DNA of 12,245 nucleotides. Source: an uncultured Collinsella sp. (GTDB lineage Bacteria; Actinomycetota; Coriobacteriia; Coriobacteriales; Coriobacteriaceae). The stretch lies in assembly GCA_902494945.1 (NCBI GenBank), contig CABUVF010000046.1, forward strand, positions 1 through 12,245, given 5' to 3'. Position numbers and translations under genes: made by a program. Below are positions 1 through 6,235 of this stretch, one piece after another (positions within the stretch are counted from its first letter, which is position 1; each line of letters starts with the position of its first letter). Under the pieces are notes generated by a model that saw only the letters and a list, made by a program, of their open reading frames with translations, did no database searches and had not been told where the DNA came from.

Positions 1-498
1 GCCGTGACGCGCGCCGCCTACGAGTGCGACGGCCCCGTGTACATGCGCTTCGCCCGTCTGGCCTCGCCGGTTATCAACGACCCCGAGACCTACAAGTTCG
101 AGTTGGGTAAGGGCATTGTCATGCGCGAGGGCGCCGACGTCACCATCATCGCCTGCGGCCTGATGGTCGGCGAGGCTCTCGAGGCCGCCGAGCAGCTCGC
201 TGCCGAGGGCATCGACGCCGAGGTCATCAACATGCACACCATCAAGCCCATCGATGCCGACCTGATCGTCAAGAGCGCCACCAAGACCGGCCACGTCGTA
301 ACCGTCGAGGAGCACTCTGTGATCGGCGGCCTGGGCAGCGCCGTTGCCGACGTCCTGTGTGAGCAGTGCCCGACGCCGCTCAAGAAGATCGGCGTCAACG
401 ACACCTTCGGTGAGTCTGGCCCGGGTGCCGAGCTCCTGCACAAGTACGGCCTGGACGCCGCCAACATCGTGGCGACCACCAAGGAGTTCTTGGCATAA
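1..498 (+). CDS. Transketolase C-terminal subunit, 5'-truncated by the window edge
   Basis: This is the last 165 or so residues of a transketolase C-terminal section. Transketolase moves two-carbon ketol units between sugar phosphates in the non-oxidative pentose phosphate pathway, using thiamine diphosphate. The visible part includes the end of the pyrimidine-binding domain (GPVYMRFARLASPV, near the first base) and the whole C-terminal transketolase domain, with signatures such as VINMHTIKPIDADLI, VTVEEHSVIGGLGSAVADVL and the final FGESGPGAELLHKYGL. The frame is open to base 1, so the start lies upstream; the GTG at base 4 is only an internal codon. Many Gram-positive bacteria encode transketolase as two adjacent polypeptides, and the style of this C-terminus fits the second, roughly 310-residue subunit. 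A full-length fused enzyme or a deoxyxylulose-phosphate synthase C-terminus is less likely. A strong terminator follows 46 nt after the stop, so this gene ends its operon. Confidence 0.88.
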   Translation, partial: AVTRAAYECDGPVYMRFARLASPVINDPETYKFELGKGIVMREGADVTIIACGLMVGEALEAAEQLAAEGIDAEVINMHTIKPIDADLIVKSATKTGHVVTVEEHSVIGGLGSAVADVLCEQCPTPLKKIGVNDTFGESGPGAELLHKYGLDAANIVATTKEFLA

Positions 499-544
499 GG
501 CAAGACGAGGCAAAGTATCGCGTCGACAACCGCAAACAAGCCAG

Positions 545-580
545 AACAGGGGCGTCCTCAAAGAGGGCGCCCCTGTTTTT
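545..580 (+). terminator. Intrinsic terminator of the transketolase operon
   Basis: A GC-rich stem pairs ACAGGGGCG (546-554) perfectly with CGCCCCTGT (568-576). The stem extends inward by a few pairs (555-557 with 565-567, one of them G-T) around a 7-nt loop. The right arm runs into five T residues (576-580). This is a textbook Rho-independent terminator placed 46 nt after the transketolase stop. Confidence 0.93.
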
Positions 581-662
581 GTTGAATTTAAATTAGAGTC
601 CTGCCAAGCAAAGTTCCCATGGGGAAACGGGCCCATCCCAACAAAGTGCAATTCAGACCCTT

Positions 663-693
663 CCAACTTTGTATGCGCAGCATCTCAAGTTGG
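663..693. repeat. Small two-tier hairpin
   Basis: CCAACTT (663-669) pairs with AAGTTGG (687-693). On the same axis ATGC (673-676) pairs with GCAT (680-683) around a GCA loop, leaving a 3-by-3 internal bulge. There is no T-tract, so it is not an obvious terminator. ACTTTGT (666-672) can instead pair with ACAAAGT at 641-647, so two alternative folds compete. Function unknown. Confidence 0.5.
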
Positions 694-713
694 TGCGTCG
701 GCCCCATAGTAGC

Positions 714-849
714 CGCAGGCCGGGCGCAGGGTTACCTCCCAAATCTTTCCGCAGCGCAGGCCGGCGTTTGTCCGCAGCTCCGCAGGAGCAAGACAAATGC
801 CGGCCATGCGCGAGGACGATTTGGGAGGTAACCCTGCGCCCGGCCGGTG
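714..849. repeat. Long nested palindrome (hairpin/cruciform element, MITE- or REP-like)
   Basis: The outer arms 718-745 and 818-845 are a perfect 28-bp inverted repeat. It starts with GGCCGGGCGCAGGG on the left and ends with CCCTGCGCCCGGCC on the right. Further in, 759-772 and 792-805 form a 14-bp stem with one G-T pair (GGCCGGC...TTTGTC). At the centre, GCTCC (777-781) pairs with GGAGC (785-789) around a GCA loop. The whole element can therefore fold into one long stem with internal loops. It has no T-tract, encodes no transposase, and shows no clear target-site duplication at its borders. The size and architecture resemble non-autonomous palindromic elements (MITE, REP/BIME type) that are dispersed in intergenic DNA. 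Whether it is repeated elsewhere in the genome cannot be seen from this window. If transcribed it would form a very stable RNA hairpin, so it could also act as a terminator, RNA stabiliser or small RNA. Confidence 0.85.
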
Positions 850-879
850 AGATCCCAAAGCCCGCCATGCTTCTTATGT

Positions 880-904
880 GCAGCAAAGCTAATGCTGCTA
901 AAAT
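880..904 (+). promoter_or_regulatory. Putative ftsE promoter: inverted repeat abutting a -10 box
   Basis: TAAAAT at 899-904 resembles a sigma-70 type -10 box, about 46 nt before the ftsE start codon. No good -35 is visible at standard spacing; TTATGT at 874-879 lies 19 nt upstream. Directly against the -10 is an inverted repeat GCAGCA (880-885) and TGCTGC (893-898) with a 7-nt spacer. That position suits an operator, but this is inferred from position only. Confidence 0.35.
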
Positions 905-949
905 GTAAAGCGCTCATGTAGTTTAAACGCACGACGATAAGGAGCACCA

Positions 950-2170
950 GTGGGTAACCACTTCCGTACCTCCGGTGCGGGCGATGATGCCCCCAAGACG
1001 CAGACAGGCGTCCAGGGCAGTCGTTTCGCCACTCCGGATTCAGAGGGCCATCCTGTTGCTCAGGCCCCCACTCAGCCGGCAGATCAGGCACAGCCGGCAT
1101 CCGATCCCTTTGCCTACAATCCCACCAGCGATGTCGCGCTTTCCGGCACGGCGGGTTTTGAGCCCGTTCAGGCCGTGACCGCTCGCGTGGAGCAGCCTCA
1201 GGCTGGCGCCGCCACGCCGCAGCCTACCATGGCCGCTATTCCCGACCCCATGGCCCCTGCGACGCCGGCTCCTCAGCCTGCGCAGTCCGGTCTCTTTGCC
1301 GCTATTCCCGACCCCACGCAGCCTGCTGCCCCGGTGGTCGAGAGCGATCAGGCGGCCGAGGTCGCAAGCCTCGATAACGCGCTCAACAACCCCGATTTTA
1401 CGTCGGTGTTTGCGCCCATCGATCCGCAGGCCAGCCGCAAGAAGATGGCCAAGCAGGCCGGTGTCGAGCCCGTCATCCTTATGGAGCATGTCACCAAGAT
1501 CTATCCGGCACAGCCCAACAAGCCCGCACTCGACGACATCAACATCGAGATCTATCCGGGCGAGTTCGTCTTCCTGGTCGGTCACTCCGGCTCGGGTAAG
1601 ACCACGCTGCTGTCGACGCTCAACCGCGACGTCAAGCCGACAAGTGGCCGCATCCTGGTTGCCGGTCAGGACCTCATGAAGATCAAGAACCGCAAGGTTC
1701 CGTTCCTGCGCCGCCAGATTGGCGCCGTGTTCCAGGACTTTAAGCTTCTGCCGCAAAAGACCGCCTACGAAAACGTGGCGTTTGCCCTGCAGTGCATCGG
1801 CAAGCCCAAGGGCGTCATTCGCAGCCAAGTGCCCGAGGTGCTGCGTCTGGTCGGTCTGGCCGATCAGATGGACTCGCTGCCCGACCAGCTTTCCGGTGGC
1901 GAGCAGCAGCGCGTCGCCGTCGCCCGCGCTATGGTCAACCGTCCGCCGCTGCTGATCTGCGACGAGCCCACGGGTAACCTCGACCCGGCGATCTCGCTGG
2001 GCATCATGAAGCTGCTCGAGCGTATTAACCGCACCGGCACCACCGTGATCGTCGCCACGCACGACCGCGAGATGGTCGATAGCATGCACCGTCGCGTGAT
2101 CGCCCTCGAGGGCGGCCACGTTATCCGCGACCAGGAGAGGGGAGGTTACGGCAACTATGGCACCAACTAA
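950..2170 (+). CDS. ftsE: Cell-division ABC transporter ATP-binding protein FtsE with long N-terminal extension
   Basis: FtsE is the cytoplasmic ATPase that pairs with FtsX at the division site or cell pole and uses ATP binding and hydrolysis to switch on peptidoglycan hydrolases. The ABC domain begins near residue 175. It has all key motifs: Walker A GHSGSGKT (211-218), Q-loop Gln262, signature LSGGEQQR (314-321), Walker B LLICDEP with Asp338-Glu339, and H-loop His371. The start is GTG at 950, preceded by AAGGAG at 939-944 with 5-nt spacing. The protein is 406 residues, whereas ordinary FtsE is about 220-230. The first 174 or so residues are low-complexity, rich in Ala, Pro and Gln, with AAIPDP repeated at 95-100 and 117-122, no membrane segment and presumably disordered. 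An internal ATG at 1446 would give a normal-length FtsE, but no ribosome binding site is visible in front of it. The gene overlaps ftsX by 14 nt, indicating translational coupling. Confidence 0.93.
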   Translation: MGNHFRTSGAGDDAPKTQTGVQGSRFATPDSEGHPVAQAPTQPADQAQPASDPFAYNPTSDVALSGTAGFEPVQAVTARVEQPQAGAATPQPTMAAIPDPMAPATPAPQPAQSGLFAAIPDPTQPAAPVVESDQAAEVASLDNALNNPDFTSVFAPIDPQASRKKMAKQAGVEPVILMEHVTKIYPAQPNKPALDDINIEIYPGEFVFLVGHSGSGKTTLLSTLNRDVKPTSGRILVAGQDLMKIKNRKVPFLRRQIGAVFQDFKLLPQKTAYENVAFALQCIGKPKGVIRSQVPEVLRLVGLADQMDSLPDQLSGGEQQRVAVARAMVNRPPLLICDEPTGNLDPAISLGIMKLLERINRTGTTVIVATHDREMVDSMHRRVIALEGGHVIRDQERGGYGNYGTN

Positions 2171-3077
2171 CGTGGGCTACTCCTTCAAAGAGGCAATCAG
2201 TCACTTCTTCCGTAACTGGACTACCTCGCTCGGCGCCGTCATCACGATCTTCCTTTCGCTGTTTATCATCGGCCTGTTCATCATGGGCTCCGCGATGCTG
2301 AACTCCGTGATCGGCACCGTCGAGGATCAGGTTGTCATCAACGCGTTCATTAGCGATGACGCCGATCAGGCCGATGTTCAGGCTTTTGAGGCCGAGCTTA
2401 AGACGTGGAATAACGTCAAGTCCGTTACCTATAAGGACAAGGACGACGCGCTGGCCGAGTATACGAGCAAGATGTCGGGCAACGCCGACGCCACCATGAG
2501 CGCGCTCGATGGCCAGAACCCGCTGCCGGCTTCGTTTGCAATTGAGATGGACGATCCGTCCAAGGTCGAGAGCACGGCAGAGAAGCTCAAGAAGAACGCC
2601 GACTTCCAGAAGATCGCGGATGACGGCGACGTCAACGCGAGCGTGCTGTACGGCCAGGAGGAAGTGAGCCGCCTGTTCCAGGTGACCAACTACATCCGCA
2701 TCGCCGCCGTGGTGCTCGTTGGCCTTCTGACCTTTATCGCATTCATCTTCATCAACAACACGATTCGCCTGTCCATCACGGCGCGTCGTCGTGAGATTGC
2801 GATTATGCGTCTGGTCGGCGCCAGCAACGGCTTCATTCGCGGCCCGTTTATCACCGAGGGCGTACTGCAGGCCATTTTGGGCTCGCTGCTTTCCATCGGC
2901 GTTCTGGAGCTGCTGCGCAATCTGATGATTCCGCGTTTGCAGGAGAGCATCGGCTGGATGTCGTTTGCCCTGCCGATGCAGTACTACCTGGTGACCTATG
3001 CTGCGCTGATTCTGGTCGGTGTGATTATCGGTCTCTTTGGTTCTGCCATAGCCATGCGCCGCTACCTGCGCGTGTAG
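2157..3077 (+). CDS. ftsX: Cell-division permease-like protein FtsX
   Basis: FtsX is the membrane partner of FtsE. It transmits the ATPase cycle across the membrane to activate cell-wall hydrolases during division or elongation. The 306 residues show the classic topology: a cytoplasmic N-terminus, a first membrane segment at about 24-46, an extracellular domain at about 50-178, and three further membrane segments at about 179-200, 232-256 and 277-299. Between segments 2 and 3 lies the conserved cytoplasmic loop RLSITARRREIAIMRLVGAS (204-223). The length is normal for the family. The ATG start overlaps the end of ftsE, with a GGGGAGG-type ribosome binding site inside ftsE about 11 nt upstream. 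A terminator follows 25 nt after the stop, so ftsE and ftsX form a two-gene unit. No hydrolase partner gene of the PcsB or CwlO kind lies next to it here. Confidence 0.95.
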   Translation: MAPTNVGYSFKEAISHFFRNWTTSLGAVITIFLSLFIIGLFIMGSAMLNSVIGTVEDQVVINAFISDDADQADVQAFEAELKTWNNVKSVTYKDKDDALAEYTSKMSGNADATMSALDGQNPLPASFAIEMDDPSKVESTAEKLKKNADFQKIADDGDVNASVLYGQEEVSRLFQVTNYIRIAAVVLVGLLTFIAFIFINNTIRLSITARRREIAIMRLVGASNGFIRGPFITEGVLQAILGSLLSIGVLELLRNLMIPRLQESIGWMSFALPMQYYLVTYAALILVGVIIGLFGSAIAMRRYLRV

Positions 3078-3101
3078 GCATGCCTGGAATTCATCCCTTC
3101 C

Positions 3102-3135
3102 AACGGGTCGTCTCTTATGGGGCGGCCCGTTTTTT
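3102..3135 (+). terminator. Intrinsic terminator of ftsEX
   Basis: The stem pairs 3102-3113 with 3120-3131 (AACGGGTCG on the left, CGGCCCGTT on the right, with three G-T pairs) around a 6-nt loop. It runs into six T residues ending at 3135. It closes ftsEX 25 nt after the ftsX stop. Confidence 0.9.
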
Positions 3136-3212
3136 GATCCCAAGGGAACGGCAGGAAAGCGAATCATTTGGGTAGACTCTTTGGAGTTCGCCATCGATAG
3201 CAAGGAGGCGCC

Positions 3213-5348
3213 ATGGGGCGCAATAACAAGCATAAGCGCGGTGCCCGCAATAAGCGTGGGCCGGTGCGCAGCGAACGCCGTCCGAGCCTGACCGGGCGCG
3301 TGCAGCTCCATGAGCATGGCGCCTATGTCATAACCGAGAGCGGCGACTACAAGGTTATGGGCCGCGGTAAGCGCGAGATCATGGATGGCGATACCGTTGC
3401 CGTGAGCATTAAGAACAGCCCGCACGGTGAGCGGCGCGCCGTGATCGAAGGCGTGGTTGAGCGCGCAGCCATAAGCGTGGTGGGTACGTACCAGACCGCT
3501 GGTCCGCTCGGTGTGATCGAGCCGCTCGATTCGCGCCTGAAGGCCGACTTCTTCATTTTGCCCGAGGACACCTCGGCGGATCGTCTGGGCGTCCACCCGG
3601 GTGATGCCGTTGTCGCGCGCATTTTGACCTACCCGACGCGCCTGGAATCGGGCACCGTGACGATCGAACGCCGCATTGGCGGAGATGACGCGCCCGATTT
3701 GGGCGTTCAATACGTGATGGCGCGTTACGGCTATACCGATAGCTATCCCGAGGTCGCGCTAGACGAGGCCGAGGGGCTTTCGCTCGATGTGTCCGCGGCG
3801 CTTAAGGACCCGCTCCGCCGCGATCTGCGCGACCGCTTTGTCATCACGATCGACCCGGTCGACGCGCGCGACTTTGACGATGCCATTTCGCTTGAGCGCA
3901 CGCCCGAGGGTGGCTACAAGCTGGGTGTGCATATCGCTGACGTTTCTCACTATGTGGCTTGGGACGGGCATATCGATCTTGAGGCTCGCCATCGTACGAC
4001 ATCGGTGTATCTGGCCGATCGCGTGCTTCCCATGCTGCCCGAACGCCTGTCCTGTGACCTATGCTCTCTTCGCCCTGACGAGGACCGTCTTGCGTTTACC
4101 GTTGACATTGAGCTCGATGCGCAGGGTCGCGTGCGGCATTACGATCCTTACCCCAGCGTGATTCGCTCGCGTGTGCGTATGGACTATGACGGCGCCGAGG
4201 CGCTGCTGGTGCGTGCCGACGCGGTTGAGTATTCGGTGCTGGAAGGCGCCGCTGAGGATGTTGCGGCTGCTGAGGCCTCGCGCGAGGAGGCGCTTGAGCG
4301 CGGTCTTGCGTGCGAGGAAACTGCTCGCGGCTATAACGTCGACCTCGGCGATTTCCTTGTCGCCGCCAACGAACTCGCCGAACTTCGCCGTCGTATTCGT
4401 CGTGCCCGCGGCTCAGTCGATTTTGACACGGCCGAGATTCGCGCTCTATTGGATGAGGACGGAGTACCCGTGCAGATTGTGGCGCGCGAGCGTTCGTGTG
4501 CCACGTCGCTTATCGAGGAAGCCATGCTACTCGCCAACGAGTGCGTTGCAGAGTGGCTGGCGGACCGTGGTATCGAGGCCTGCTATCGCGTGCATGAGGA
4601 TCCGAGCCCCGATAGCCTGCACGGTGCCGCCGTTGCGCTGGCGCAGCTGGGCATCATCGACGATCGCCGTGCTGCCGGTATTGCCCTGGGGAGTCCCGAT
4701 GAGCTACAGGCTGCAGTTGATGCTGCCGCCGGTACGGCCAACGCACCGCTCGTCAACACGCTGCTTCTGCGCAGCATGCAGCGCGCACTGTACAAGCCGC
4801 GCAACGAGGGCCACTTTGCGCTCGCCGCGCCGTGCTACTGTCACTTTACGAGTCCCATCCGTCGCTACCCCGATCTGGTGGTGCACCGCGTGCTCAAACT
4901 GCAGTTGGCCTATGAGCAGCTCGGCGGCAAGGACGCCCTGGTCCGTACGCCGCGGCTGATCGGCAAGGGGCGCGAGTCGCTGCCGCGCATTCTGCCGCAG
5001 ATCTGCCGCGCATGCAGCGATGCGGAGCGTGCGGCCGATGCCGCCAGCCATGCGACGCAAAAGATCAAGATTGCCCAGTACTATGAGGACCGTCTGGGCG
5101 AGCGCTATGCCGGAACCGTCTCGTGGGTTAGCAGCATGGGCCTCTTCGTGCGCTTGGACCTGACGCAGGTCGAAGGCTTGGTTTCGATCAAGAGTCTGGG
5201 CAACGAGTGGTTCGAGTTCGACGACGATGCGCTTACGCTGACGGGCGCCGACACGGGGACTCGCTATGAACTGGGCCAGCGCGTGATTATCGAGGTCTCG
5301 CGCGTCAATACCACGCGTGGGCACTTGGACTTTAAGCTTATCCATTAG
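3213..5348 (+). CDS. rnr: Ribonuclease R (RNB-family 3'-5' exoribonuclease)
   Basis: RNase R degrades structured RNA processively from the 3' end, releasing nucleoside monophosphates. It acts in mRNA and rRNA turnover and, with tmRNA/SmpB, in clearing defective messages. The 711 residues contain a very basic N-terminus (1-25), an OB/cold-shock region (about 26-150), and the RNB catalytic domain from about 200. The metal-binding motif IDPVDARDFDDAI supplies Asp214, Asp220, Asp222 and Asp223, matching the catalytic aspartates of the family. The hallmark HFTSPIRRYPDLVVHR starts at 544. A C-terminal S1 RNA-binding domain spans about 629-709 and ends TTRGHLDFKLI. The ATG start has AAGGAGG at 3202-3208, 4 nt upstream. 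The gene stands alone between two terminator hairpins. In many relatives smpB follows, but here a recombinase gene does. No frameshift or missing catalytic residue is seen. Confidence 0.95.
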   Translation: MGRNNKHKRGARNKRGPVRSERRPSLTGRVQLHEHGAYVITESGDYKVMGRGKREIMDGDTVAVSIKNSPHGERRAVIEGVVERAAISVVGTYQTAGPLGVIEPLDSRLKADFFILPEDTSADRLGVHPGDAVVARILTYPTRLESGTVTIERRIGGDDAPDLGVQYVMARYGYTDSYPEVALDEAEGLSLDVSAALKDPLRRDLRDRFVITIDPVDARDFDDAISLERTPEGGYKLGVHIADVSHYVAWDGHIDLEARHRTTSVYLADRVLPMLPERLSCDLCSLRPDEDRLAFTVDIELDAQGRVRHYDPYPSVIRSRVRMDYDGAEALLVRADAVEYSVLEGAAEDVAAAEASREEALERGLACEETARGYNVDLGDFLVAANELAELRRRIRRARGSVDFDTAEIRALLDEDGVPVQIVARERSCATSLIEEAMLLANECVAEWLADRGIEACYRVHEDPSPDSLHGAAVALAQLGIIDDRRAAGIALGSPDELQAAVDAAAGTANAPLVNTLLLRSMQRALYKPRNEGHFALAAPCYCHFTSPIRRYPDLVVHRVLKLQLAYEQLGGKDALVRTPRLIGKGRESLPRILPQICRACSDAERAADAASHATQKIKIAQYYEDRLGERYAGTVSWVSSMGLFVRLDLTQVEGLVSIKSLGNEWFEFDDDALTLTGADTGTRYELGQRVIIEVSRVNTTRGHLDFKLIH

Positions 5349-5373
5349 CCAAATCTCGACTCATGGCGGGAGA

Positions 5374-5409
5374 GCGGAGGGCGGTCTTTCGGGGCCGCCC
5401 TCCGCATTT
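5374..5409 (+). terminator. Probable terminator hairpin downstream of rnr
   Basis: A 13-bp stem (GCGGAGGGCGG at 5374-5384 with CCGCCCTCCGC at 5395-5405, plus two inner pairs) surrounds a 6-nt loop, 25 nt after the rnr stop. The stem is very strong but the downstream T-run is poor (ATTT). Termination is therefore likely but could be incomplete or Rho-assisted. Confidence 0.7.
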
Positions 5410-5446
5410 GGATCATGGCTACCTTGCCGTCTGCTCGGCCGCCCGC

Positions 5447-5507
5447 TTACCTGCTATTTGAGAGGTAAAACCTACCAAAATAAACCTGTCCCTTTTTGGC
5501 AGGTTTA
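5447..5507. repeat. Clustered inverted repeats upstream of the recombinase; candidate recombination site or operator
   Basis: Several related short motifs cluster here: TTACCT (5447-5452), AGGTAAAACCT (5463-5473), AAACCTG (5482-5488) and CAGGTTT (5500-5506). The best dyad is TAAACCTG (5481-5488) against CAGGTTTA (5500-5507), a 27-bp span with an 11-nt centre containing TTTTT. A second pair, TTACCT/AGGTAA (5447-5452 and 5463-5468), lies just upstream. Small serine recombinases bind crossover sites of about 28 bp with inverted arms, and such sites often lie beside their own gene. The role as a site or autoregulatory operator is inferred; a simple transcribed hairpin is the alternative. Confidence 0.45.
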
Positions 5508-5525
5508 CAAGAAAGCGGGGATGAG

Positions 5526-6131
5526 ATGGCGACGGTGTACGGTTATGCGCGGGTGAGTTCGCGAGATCAGAATCTGAATCGGCAGCTGGATGCGCTGGGC
5601 GCCTATGGCGTGGGCTCGGCGAATATTTATGCCGACCATGCGAGCGGCAAGGACTTCGATCGACCGCGCTATCGCGAGCTGCTGCACGTCCTGGGAGACG
5701 GGGACGTGCTGGTGGTGCTTTCTATCGACCGACTTGGTCGTAATTACTCCGAGATTCTTGAGGAATGGCGTCGCATTACCAAGGAGCTCGGGGTTGCCAT
5801 TGTGGTGTTGGACATGCCATTGCTTGACACGCGCGCCAGGGCAAGCGGCACGCCGGATGTGACTAATACCCTGATTGCCGATATTGTGCTGCAACTGCTG
5901 AGCTACGTGGCGCAGGTGGAGCGCGAGAATATCCATCGGCGCCAAGCGGAGGGAATTGCGGCGGCGCGGGCGCGAGGGGTCCGTTTCGGTCGACCTCGCA
6001 AGCCGTGCCCTCCTCAGTTTGATCTGGTACGCGATAGCTATGAGGCGGGCGATATTACCCGCAGCCAGGCAGCAAAGTGCCTGGGCGTGTGCGTGGGGAC
6101 GTTTGATCGCTGGATGCGCGAGGCGGGGTAG
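5526..6131 (+). CDS. Small serine recombinase (resolvase/invertase family)
   Basis: This family cuts and rejoins DNA through a phosphoserine intermediate, resolving cointegrates or inverting segments. The 201-residue protein has the N-terminal catalytic domain with YGYARVSS (nucleophile Ser11, supporting Arg9) and the active-site motif IDRLGRN (Arg69, Arg72). The long E-helix is at about 127-151 and a C-terminal helix-turn-helix at about 174-198 (DITRSQAAKCLGVCVGTFDRWM). This order, catalytic domain first, excludes the IS607 type. All catalytic residues are present, so it looks functional. I chose ATG 5526, preceded by a modest GCGGGG about 5 nt upstream, because the conserved domain begins at residue 3; TTG at 5496 would add 10 residues of no family resemblance. 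No transposase, cargo gene or second recombinase is adjacent. Its natural target, whether a resolution site or an invertible promoter, is not identifiable beyond the repeats just upstream. Confidence 0.88.
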   Translation: MATVYGYARVSSRDQNLNRQLDALGAYGVGSANIYADHASGKDFDRPRYRELLHVLGDGDVLVVLSIDRLGRNYSEILEEWRRITKELGVAIVVLDMPLLDTRARASGTPDVTNTLIADIVLQLLSYVAQVERENIHRRQAEGIAAARARGVRFGRPRKPCPPQFDLVRDSYEAGDITRSQAAKCLGVCVGTFDRWMREAG

Positions 6132-6220
6132 GGGTTTGCGTCGCTTTGTCGCTTCCTGTTGCGATTCAAATTTTGATACGATGGCGATGTCATTTGGGGC
6201 TACACTCGCTGATATTCAAA

Positions 6221-6229
6221 AAAGGAGGT
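6221..6229 (+). promoter_or_regulatory. Strong ribosome binding site fixing a TTG start
   Basis: AAAGGAGGT is a near-perfect anti-Shine-Dalgarno match and ends 6 nt before TTG at 6236. It decides the start of the VanZ-like gene. The in-frame TTG-type start at 6146, 30 codons earlier, has no comparable site and would translate through this ribosome binding site. Confidence 0.85.
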
Positions 6230-6235
6230 AGGCCC

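Larger units (their letters stand above)
499..949. other. Gene-free, highly structured intergenic region between transketolase and ftsE
   Basis: No credible protein gene is present. The short open frames on both strands here run through palindromic DNA and lack ribosome binding sites. The region contains, in order: the terminator at 545-580; a small perfect palindrome TTCCC-ATG-GGGAA at 614-626; a 7-bp inverted repeat ACAAAGT/ACTTTGT at 641-647 and 666-672; a hairpin at 663-693; the long nested palindrome at 714-849; and an inverted repeat plus a putative -10 box at 880-904. The ribosome binding site of ftsE (AAGGAG, 939-944) ends it. Confidence 0.7.

Noticed and set aside
714..849. The palindrome read as two CRISPR repeats or as a simple terminator.
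   Set aside because: The arms are inverted, not direct, with no spacers. No T-run follows either arm.
653..908. Small open frames on both strands across the palindrome.
   Set aside because: They read through both arms of the inverted repeat, lack ribosome binding sites and show no protein-like pattern.
1040..2119. A 359-residue minus-strand open frame opposite ftsE.
   Set aside because: It is a shadow of ftsE; its Gly/Leu/Arg/Asp-rich composition mirrors the plus-strand codons.
2121..3710. A 529-residue open frame on the minus strand.
   Set aside because: It spans ftsX, a terminator and the start of rnr in antisense, has no recognisable domain, and is explained by GC-biased codon use on the plus strand.
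5496..5525. TTG at 5496 as the recombinase start.
   Set aside because: It lies inside the inverted repeat, has no ribosome binding site, and adds ten residues before the conserved domain, which starts right after ATG 5526.
6146..6235. An N-terminal extension of the VanZ-like protein from 6146.
   Set aside because: It would translate the strong AAAGGAGGT site; the TTG at 6236 is ideally spaced from it and leads directly into a typical first membrane helix.
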